Assembly (NCBI RefSeq): GCF_002018365.1
Contig: NZ_MVKX01000006.1
Span: 62,001 to 126,000, forward strand
DNA length: 64,000 nucleotides
Reading direction: 5' to 3'
Source of the DNA: Acinetobacter amyesii
GTDB lineage: Bacteria > Pseudomonadota > Gammaproteobacteria > Pseudomonadales > Moraxellaceae
Made by a program: the position numbers and the translations under genes. The notes below the pieces were generated by a model. It was not told where the DNA came from. It saw only the letters and a program-made list of their open reading frames with translations, and did not search any database. Positions 56,705 through 64,000 of this stretch are shown piece after piece (position 1 is the stretch's first letter; each line of letters opens with the position of its first letter).

Positions 56705-57523
56705 ATGAAAAAGACATTACTTGCACTAGGATTAGCTGTTATCACTTCATCAACTTTTGCTTATGACGGCCAAGTTGATGGCGGTTTTACTTATACAGAT
56801 TGGGATAATGATATTATTGATACTGATAATACATTCAATCTTACAGGTACTTTGTATTTTGACTCAGTACAAACTGGTAATGGTCCATTAAATGAAGCTG
56901 CTTTTCTAGGTCATAACAGCAATGCCTATCTTGGGTATTCATATAACACTATGGAAAGTAATGAAATTTTTGGTTACAAAGCTGAATCTGATGCTCACAA
57001 CTTAACTGCAGGCATTGAATATTTTGTCGATCAATTCTACCTCAATGGTGAAATCGGTTTCGGTCAATACAATGAAAAAGCAACAGAATATGGTCAAACT
57101 CTTTATGATGAAGACTACGATGTGACTACTTACCGTGCATTAGTGGGTTATCTTCCTGTTTCTAACCTTTTACTTGCTGTTGGTATTGATGGCTATCAAG
57201 GCGACAATGATGAAGACGAAGACAACCGTTTTGCTGTAAAAGCAAAATATGTTGCGCCTTTGAACAATGGTCAATACATCAACCTTGAAGCAGATGGTGC
57301 TTTTGGTGACATTGATTCTGCAACGATTGGTGCAGACTACTACTTCGACCAAGCATTTAGCGTGGGTGCAGCTTATAACATCGTTGATAACGGTGAAGAA
57401 GATACAGATTACTTCGCTATTCGTTCAAAGTACTTCCTTAACCCGAACCTAGCAATCGGTGGTCAAGTTGGTTTTGGCGATGACGTTCAAGCGTTCAACA
57501 TCAATGCAACTTTACGTTTCTAA
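56705..57523 (+). CDS. putative outer-membrane porin (Omp33-36-related), first of tandem pair
   Basis: 272 residues. Signal peptide MKKTLLALGLAVITSSTFA, mature start YDGQVDGGFTY, C-terminus NINATLRF with the terminal Phe of outer-membrane barrels. Shared landmarks with the Omp33-36 gene include GPLNEAAFLGHNSN and the alternating strand pattern. The barrel is strongly acidic (many Asp/Glu in loops), so it is probably cation-favouring, which is inference. GAGGG lies before the ATG. It is followed by a terminator and then a paralogue. Confidence 0.85.
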   Translation: MKKTLLALGLAVITSSTFAYDGQVDGGFTYTDWDNDIIDTDNTFNLTGTLYFDSVQTGNGPLNEAAFLGHNSNAYLGYSYNTMESNEIFGYKAESDAHNLTAGIEYFVDQFYLNGEIGFGQYNEKATEYGQTLYDEDYDVTTYRALVGYLPVSNLLLAVGIDGYQGDNDEDEDNRFAVKAKYVAPLNNGQYINLEADGAFGDIDSATIGADYYFDQAFSVGAAYNIVDNGEEDTDYFAIRSKYFLNPNLAIGGQVGFGDDVQAFNINATLRF

Positions 57524-57848
57524 TTTCGTTTGAATTAAAAATGTGCATAAAAAAGCGCCTCAATTTTGAGGTGCTTTTTTCTTTTGGATGTAATATTTAC
57601 TTTAAAAAAAGTCGAGTTATTGACCAAATAATCTACAAATTCATAATATCTACACAGTTTTAATAAAACAAAACATTAATAATAATTATATATTTTTCAA
57701 TATGTTAAATTATTAAAATTACATAAAATTACCGAATACACAGTTCTGCAACTTTGCAGCGATTGACCATCTTTAAAAATTCTCTAGACTAAAACTTGTA
57801 ACAAAAAATGTATTAAATTTAGCCAAACAATTTAGAGGGGTAGTTTCC
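57524..57848. other. intergenic region with promoter of the second porin
   Basis: AT-rich. TTGACC (57763-57768), a 16-base spacer and TAGACT (57785-57790) give a promoter about 50 bases before the porin start. AGAGGGG is the ribosome site. The first-porin terminator lies at 57549-57580. Confidence 0.5.
57549..57580 (+). terminator. terminator after first tandem porin
   Basis: An A-run, GCGCCTCA pairing with TGAGGTGC (one G-T) and a long T-run. Confidence 0.9.
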
Positions 57849-58634
57849 ATGAAAAAACTCGCAATTGCTTCAGCACTTCTTTCTGCACTTGCTATTACAG
57901 GTACAGCTCATGCTTATCAAGCAGAAGTAGGCGCTTCAGCTGGTTACATCGACCCAGATAATGGAAGCTCTGGCAGTGAATTTGGTGTAAACGGTACTTA
58001 TTACTTCAACCCTGTTCAAACTCGTAACGCTCCTCTTGCAGAAGCTGCATTCTTAAACCGTGCAAGTAACGTAAATGCACATGCAACTTTCGCTGACCGT
58101 GGTGATGTTGACGACAATACTTATGGCGTTGGTATCGAATACTTCGTACCAAACTCAGATTTCTATGTATCTGGTGATGTAAGCCGTAATAATGTCGAAG
58201 TTGACACTCCATTCGGCACAGTAGACAACGATACAACTTACTACGGCGCTGAAGTTGGTTATCTTCCTGCACCAGGCTTCTTAGTTGCAGTTGGTGTGAA
58301 AGGTTGGGATAACGATGAAGATGACGGCGTAGATCCAACTTTACGTGCTAAATACGTAACAACTTTAAGCAATGGTAAAGACATCAACCTTGAAGCGAGT
58401 GCAGCATTCGGTGATCTAGATGAATTCAATCTAGCAGCGGACTACTTCATCGATAAAACATTCAGTGTTGGTGCTGACTACTACAACAACGATGTCACTG
58501 ATCGTAATGAAGTAGGGATCAATGCACGTAAATTCTTCAACCAACAAGTAAGCCTTGAAGGTCGTGTTGGTTTCGGTGAAGTTGGCAACAATGACTACAA
58601 TTCATTTGGTGTAGCAGCGAAATACCGCTTCTAA
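57849..58634 (+). CDS. putative outer-membrane porin (Omp33-36-related), second of tandem pair
   Basis: 261 residues. Signal peptide MKKLAIASALLSALAITGTAHA, mature start YQAEVGASAGY, C-terminus GVAAKYRF. Landmarks NGTYYFNPVQTRNAPLAEAAFLNRASN and VGYLPAPGFLVAVGVKG are shared with its neighbour and the Omp33-36 gene. A duplication-derived paralogue of the preceding porin, with its own promoter and terminator. The three porins of this window likely form a size-graded family with different permeation. Confidence 0.86.
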   Translation: MKKLAIASALLSALAITGTAHAYQAEVGASAGYIDPDNGSSGSEFGVNGTYYFNPVQTRNAPLAEAAFLNRASNVNAHATFADRGDVDDNTYGVGIEYFVPNSDFYVSGDVSRNNVEVDTPFGTVDNDTTYYGAEVGYLPAPGFLVAVGVKGWDNDEDDGVDPTLRAKYVTTLSNGKDINLEASAAFGDLDEFNLAADYFIDKTFSVGADYYNNDVTDRNEVGINARKFFNQQVSLEGRVGFGEVGNNDYNSFGVAAKYRF

Positions 58635-58654
58635 TCCATTGAAGTCAAAACCAT

Positions 58655-58684
58655 AAAAAAAACCGCTCTTCTGAGCGGTTTTTT
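58655..58684. terminator. bidirectional terminator between porin and recJ
   Basis: AAAACCGCTC pairs with GAGCGGTTTT around TTCT, with flanking A- and T-runs. Confidence 0.9.
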
Positions 58685-58705
58685 ATTTGCCTGTAAAAAT
58701 AGAAT

Positions 58706-60409
58706 TTATTGAGCCAAGTGTAAAACTCTCAATTGAACACTGACATTTCCTCTAAATTCATTTTTATCGAGTTCGTAGACCAAGCGGATTTGATCTTGCA
58801 TAGGATTAAATTCATACTTTTCTGCCGCATTAAATGCAATTGCGTCCACCATTAAGCCATTCTCTAAAGCAAGTTTTAATTTCAGATGCACATCTTTCAA
58901 CCAACGATAATCTAAAATTTTAAATAGACCTTCATAGACCGGTGCAGGAAATTTTTGTCCCCATGGGCTTAAATTTTGCAGAAGATCAACGGTTTCGACA
59001 TTAATGGCTGAATCAGGCAATTCACCATCTGTCCAAATAGTGGCCTGAAATAAACTTTCATCTTGCGCAGCGATCAGTGCCTCAAAGGCAGTTTTAAATT
59101 CAGAAAAATGCTGCTTTTGAATGGTTAGTCCTGCCGCGGCAGCATGCCCGCCAAAATGACTCACCAAATGCGGATGTAATTCAGCAATACGCTCAATACT
59201 GTCTCGAATATGAATACCTTCAATCGAACGCGCAGAACCTTTGATATGTACGCCATCTTCATCTGCAGCAAAGACGATTGCAGGTCTATGGAATTGTTCT
59301 TTTAAACGCCCTGCAACAATCCCAATCACCCCTTGATGCCAATGCTGTTCAAACATGATCAAGGCTGCAGGTAGGTTATCCTGATCAAGCTGAATATATT
59401 CTAACTCAGCCAAAGCTTCTTGTTTAATCTGCCCTTCGACTTGGCGTCTTTCGATATTGAGTTGATTCAACTGCTGCGCAATCGGATAAGCGGTACTTAA
59501 ATCCGCCGCAATCAAACACTCAATCCCAATATCCATGGTCTCCATACGCCCAGCAGCATTGAGTCGCGGGCCGACCACAAAGCCCAAGTCTGGTGCTTTT
59601 AACTGTGCGGGATCACGGCCGGCGATATCCAATAATGCACTGATCCCTGGACGACATAGTCCTTGCTGAATCCGCTTCAAACCAGCATCGATCAAGATCC
59701 GATTATTCAGATCTAGACTTGCAACATCGGCATAAGTGCCTAAAGCCACCAAGTCCAAATATTGGCTGAGGTTGGCTGTGGATTTAGCATTTTTTTTACG
59801 CATACTGGCCAAATTTGCCAACACATAAAATGCAACACCTACGCCAGCCAAGGCTTTACTTGGAAATTCACATCCCAACTGATTCGGATTTACCACCGCT
59901 TCTGCTTGCGGTGTTTCTTTCGTGGTCAGGTGATGGTCGGTAATGATCACCTGCATACCATGCGCCTGTGCCTGCGCTACACCAGCATGGCTCGAAATAC
60001 CATTATCAACTGTAATCAACACATCTGGGGTAAAGCTCACGAAGGCCAAATCGGCAATGGCGGGTGTCAGGCCATAACCATACTTAAAACGATCTGGAAC
60101 CAGATATTCAACATCCGCGCCCATATCACGCAGTGCCAAGACCATCAATGCAGTACTGGTCGCACCATCGGCATCATAGTCGCCCACAATGACGATTTTT
60201 TTATGTGCATCAATGGCTTGGTCGATCAACTCTATGGCTTGCTGCATGCCTTTTAAGGTCGGGGCATGTAAATGCTTGAGCTTCAATTCCAGCTCTTGTG
60301 CGGAAGAAACCCCGCGACGTGCCAATAAGTCAGCAATAAACGGCGCAACGCCCTGAAGATATTCAGGGCGTGTCAAATAGGGTCGTTGTTGAATTAAAAG
60401 TTTAGACAT
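58706..60409 (-). CDS. recJ: single-stranded-DNA-specific exonuclease RecJ
   Basis: 567 residues. DHH-family motifs: VIVGDYDADGATSTALM, ITVDNGISSHAG and VIITDHHLTT, with the DHHA1 motif SHFGGHAAAAGLTI in the C-terminal part. It digests 5' single-stranded DNA in recombination, mismatch and excision repair. The start codon follows the pdxH stop directly, so recJ is the last gene of the glmM-pdxH-recJ run on the minus strand. Confidence 0.95.
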   Translation of the reverse strand: MSKLLIQQRPYLTRPEYLQGVAPFIADLLARRGVSSAQELELKLKHLHAPTLKGMQQAIELIDQAIDAHKKIVIVGDYDADGATSTALMVLALRDMGADVEYLVPDRFKYGYGLTPAIADLAFVSFTPDVLITVDNGISSHAGVAQAQAHGMQVIITDHHLTTKETPQAEAVVNPNQLGCEFPSKALAGVGVAFYVLANLASMRKKNAKSTANLSQYLDLVALGTYADVASLDLNNRILIDAGLKRIQQGLCRPGISALLDIAGRDPAQLKAPDLGFVVGPRLNAAGRMETMDIGIECLIAADLSTAYPIAQQLNQLNIERRQVEGQIKQEALAELEYIQLDQDNLPAALIMFEQHWHQGVIGIVAGRLKEQFHRPAIVFAADEDGVHIKGSARSIEGIHIRDSIERIAELHPHLVSHFGGHAAAAGLTIQKQHFSEFKTAFEALIAAQDESLFQATIWTDGELPDSAINVETVDLLQNLSPWGQKFPAPVYEGLFKILDYRWLKDVHLKLKLALENGLMVDAIAFNAAEKYEFNPMQDQIRLVYELDKNEFRGNVSVQLRVLHLAQ

Positions 60410-61066
60410 TTATGGCATCAGTCGCTGTAGAACCCATTGACCACCCTGTTGTTCATAACTCAAACGGTCATGTAAACGATTCGGACGGCCTTGCCAAAAT
60501 TCATAATAATCCGGAACTAAACGATAGCCACCCCAAAACTCAGGTTTCGCCAATACGTCTTTGCTTTCCACTTGATCATGCAAATTTTGGAATCGCTGTT
60601 GTAATTCTTCACGACTGGCGATAACACCACTTTGTGGAGTGCTAATGTGTGCTGCGATTTGGCTGTCACGCGGTCGCTTATGGTAATAATCCGTCGACTC
60701 TTCGAGAGATATCTTTTCCACACGACCACTGACCCGAATTTGACGTTCCTGCTCTTGCCAATAAAACAATAATTCTGCATAAGGATTATCGAGCAGATCA
60801 TTGCCTTTTTGACTGTCATAGTTGGTGTAGAAGTCATAACCTGCATGGGTCGCACCGCGCAACAAGACCGTCCGCACGTGCGGACGACCTTGGGCATTTG
60901 CCGTAGCCAAAGACATAGCATAGGGTTCATGCAGTTGTGCTGCTAAGGCATGGTTAAACCATAATAAAAACTGCTCATGTGGATCACGGTTCACCTGATC
61001 TTCATGCAACTCACCTTTTTGATAAGTTAAACGCAGTTCACTTAAGTCCTTAATCACATCATTCAT
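60410..61066 (-). CDS. pdxH: pyridoxine/pyridoxamine 5'-phosphate oxidase
   Basis: 218 residues, like E. coli PdxH. FMN and substrate motifs: MSLATANAQGRPHVRTVLLRG, FYTNYDSQKGNDL (FMN phosphate) and the C-terminal FWQGRPNRLHDRLSYE. It makes pyridoxal phosphate with FMN as cofactor. ATG 61066 has AGGGG seven bases before it. It lies 18 bases after glmM and directly before recJ. Confidence 0.95.
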   Translation of the reverse strand: MNDVIKDLSELRLTYQKGELHEDQVNRDPHEQFLLWFNHALAAQLHEPYAMSLATANAQGRPHVRTVLLRGATHAGYDFYTNYDSQKGNDLLDNPYAELLFYWQEQERQIRVSGRVEKISLEESTDYYHKRPRDSQIAAHISTPQSGVIASREELQQRFQNLHDQVESKDVLAKPEFWGGYRLVPDYYEFWQGRPNRLHDRLSYEQQGGQWVLQRLMP

Positions 61067-61084
61067 GCAATTTCCCCTCTTCAT

Positions 61085-62416
61085 TTAAGCTGCATTGGCA
61101 CGAACAGCATCGGCCAAATGATTTGCCAATGCGGTGACTTCTTCAAGGTCATTACCTTCAACCATGACACGAATCACCGGCTCTGTGCCTGATTTACGAA
61201 TCAAGATGCGACCACGCCCTTTAAGCTGAGCTTCAGCTTTTTCAAACTCGCTCACCAGTGCAGGTACAGCGTAGGGATCAAACATCGCAGCCAAGCGAAC
61301 ATTTACCAGAACGTTAGGTAATAACTCAAAACCTTCCACCAATTCATGCAAAGCTTTACCTTGCTCAACCATCACCGTTAACACCTGAAGTGAAGCAATG
61401 ATCGCATCACCTGTGGTGCTCTTGTCCAAAGTCAAGATATGACCTGATGGCTCACCGCCCGTTACCCAACCCTTTTCTTCTAGGCCTTGTAATACATAGC
61501 GGTCACCAACTTTGGCACGAAGCAAGGGCACATTGGCTTGATCTAAAGCAATTTCAAGCGCCATATTGCTCATCACAGTACCCACGATACCCGCAGGTTT
61601 TTGACTCGCTTGAGTGGCTAAAATATACAGAATATGGTCACCAGTAATTTGCTGACCGTTTTTATCGACCATAATCACGCGGTCGGCATCACCATCAAAG
61701 GCAATCCCTAAATCGGCCTGATGTTCAACAACGGCTTTTTGTAAAAACTCAGGATGCGTCGAACCACAATCTTTATTGATGTTCAACCCATCCGGTTCGT
61801 TAAACAGCGCAATCACTTTTGCACCCAGTTCACGATATACCGATGGACCGACGCTATAGGCTGCACCATTGGCACAGTCCACCACAATTTTTAAGCCTGT
61901 CAGGTCAAAATGGTACGGAAAAGTTGATTTACAAAACTCGATATAACGACCATTGGCATCTTTTACACGCACACTTTTACCTAAGTTTGCAGGGTCTTCG
62001 ATCACCAAGTCATTTTCAAGTTCTTTGTTAATGGCTTCTTGAATTTCATCCGGCAATTTTTTACCTTCGCTCGAGAAGAACTTAATGCCATTATCAAAAT
62101 ACGGATTATGCGACGCCGAGATCACGATGCCTAAGCTGGCATGTAATGCACGGGTTAAATGGGCAATTGCAGGTGTAGGTAATGGACCCAACAAATGAAC
62201 ATAAACACCTGCTGCGTTTAAACCGGCTTGTAATGCTGACTCTAAAATATAGCCCGATAATCGGGTATCTTTACCTAGTACAACGATGGGCTTTGCTTTT
62301 TTACTGTATTGTTTTAATACTTTACCTGCGGCAAATCCTAGTTTTAATGCAAATTCAGGGGTAATAGGCAATTCACCGAATTTGCCACGAATGCCATCTG
62401 TACCAAAATAACTCAT
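61085..62416 (-). CDS. glmM: phosphoglucosamine mutase
   Basis: 443 residues. The active-site Ser102 in [10 protein letters not shown], metal loop DGDADRV and GGEPSGH sugar-binding loop are in the normal order. The C-terminal phosphate-binding [15 protein letters not shown] is intact. It converts glucosamine-6-phosphate to glucosamine-1-phosphate for peptidoglycan and lipopolysaccharide. It is the first gene of the glmM-pdxH-recJ run, separated from guaB by a strong terminator. Confidence 0.96.
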   Translation of the reverse strand: MSYFGTDGIRGKFGELPITPEFALKLGFAAGKVLKQYSKKAKPIVVLGKDTRLSGYILESALQAGLNAAGVYVHLLGPLPTPAIAHLTRALHASLGIVISASHNPYFDNGIKFFSSEGKKLPDEIQEAINKELENDLVIEDPANLGKSVRVKDANGRYIEFCKSTFPYHFDLTGLKIVVDCANGAAYSVGPSVYRELGAKVIALFNEPDGLNINKDCGSTHPEFLQKAVVEHQADLGIAFDGDADRVIMVDKNGQQITGDHILYILATQASQKPAGIVGTVMSNMALEIALDQANVPLLRAKVGDRYVLQGLEEKGWVTGGEPSGHILTLDKSTTGDAIIASLQVLTVMVEQGKALHELVEGFELLPNVLVNVRLAAMFDPYAVPALVSEFEKAEAQLKGRGRILIRKSGTEPVIRVMVEGNDLEEVTALANHLADAVRANAA

Positions 62417-62484
62417 GTTGTACTCACTTCTTAATGGTGATCTTAATCATCACTTTTTACTGCAAATACTTTACACCAAAAACA

Positions 62485-62514
62485 AAAAGGCCGTCATATT
62501 AATGACGGCCTTTT
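62485..62514. terminator. terminator after guaB
   Basis: AAAAGGCCGTCAT (62485-62497) pairs with ATGACGGCCTTTT (62502-62514), with an ATTA loop. It separates guaB from glmM on the minus strand. Confidence 0.92.
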
Positions 62515-62534
62515 CGGCTAAAAGCTACTAAATA

Positions 62535-63998
<1,464 letters not shown>

Positions 63999-64000
63999 CA

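Overview
The window reads as an Acinetobacter chromosome segment (non-baumannii species not excluded). The signs are an Omp33-36-type porin plus two related small porins, a chromosomal-type class D beta-lactamase with the FGN motif, the acetate-switch genes actP/yjcH/crbS/crbR/acs, sfnG/msuE sulfur-scavenging genes, a TerC-like DUF475 protein, and housekeeping genes (uvrA, ssb, prfB, recJ, pdxH, glmM, guaB, waaA). Strong stem-loop terminators with T-runs follow most genes. Functional calls come from reading the sequence; no database search was run.

Region 1 (1 to about 6,890) is an AT-rich integrated accessory element entered part-way. It carries a chain of overlapping small genes (an AlpA-type regulator, an excisionase-like HTH protein, two hypotheticals), a replication-protein-like gene, a small divergent membrane protein and, as cargo, a two-reverse-transcriptase defence locus. 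The two RT genes (413 and 658 aa, both with YVDD) overlap by 8 bp. They are followed directly by a compact 181-nt structured RNA closed by a perfect 13-bp stem. This RNA contains a C(UUCG)G hairpin and, next to it, an ACACAC stretch. Gene order, protein sizes and RNA match type 3 defence-associated reverse transcriptases (DRT3: drt3a/UG3 plus drt3b/UG8 plus ncRNA). A candidate att core resembling a tRNA-Ser 3' end, with a tRNA-type terminator behind it, marks the likely right boundary.

Region 2 (about 6.9 to 30 kb) is core chromosome: tRNA-Thr, a methyltransferase/FAD-oxidoreductase pair, a pirin/ycaC/LysR group, ahpC, a TetR regulator divergent from a hotdog-fold gene with clear operators, ssb with a YajR-like transporter, DUF475, tenA, glpM and uvrA. 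After uvrA lies a noticeably AT-richer dGTPase gene, then blaOXA, a MORN-repeat protein and a membrane diguanylate cyclase.

Region 3 (30 to 50 kb) starts with a 1.1-kb gene-free stretch before the Omp33-36 porin. The acetate system follows: the permease ActP with its partner YjcH, the hybrid sensor kinase with an SLC5 transporter domain (CrbS/MxtR type), its LuxR-type response regulator (CrbR/ErdR type) and acetyl-CoA synthetase. Between them sit organosulfur-scavenging flavoenzymes (msuE, sfnG, a DszC/SfnB-like oxidoreductase), the photolyase phr and riboflavin synthase. All of these are flavin-related, which may or may not be coincidental.

Region 4 (50 to 64 kb) holds mscS, rsmE, waaA, an ArsR/old-yellow-enzyme pair, prfB with its programmed +1 frameshift, two tandem porin paralogues, recJ, pdxH, glmM and guaB. 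Dispersed hairpin repeats occur after tenA and between rsmE and waaA, with a related hairpin after the dGTPase gene.
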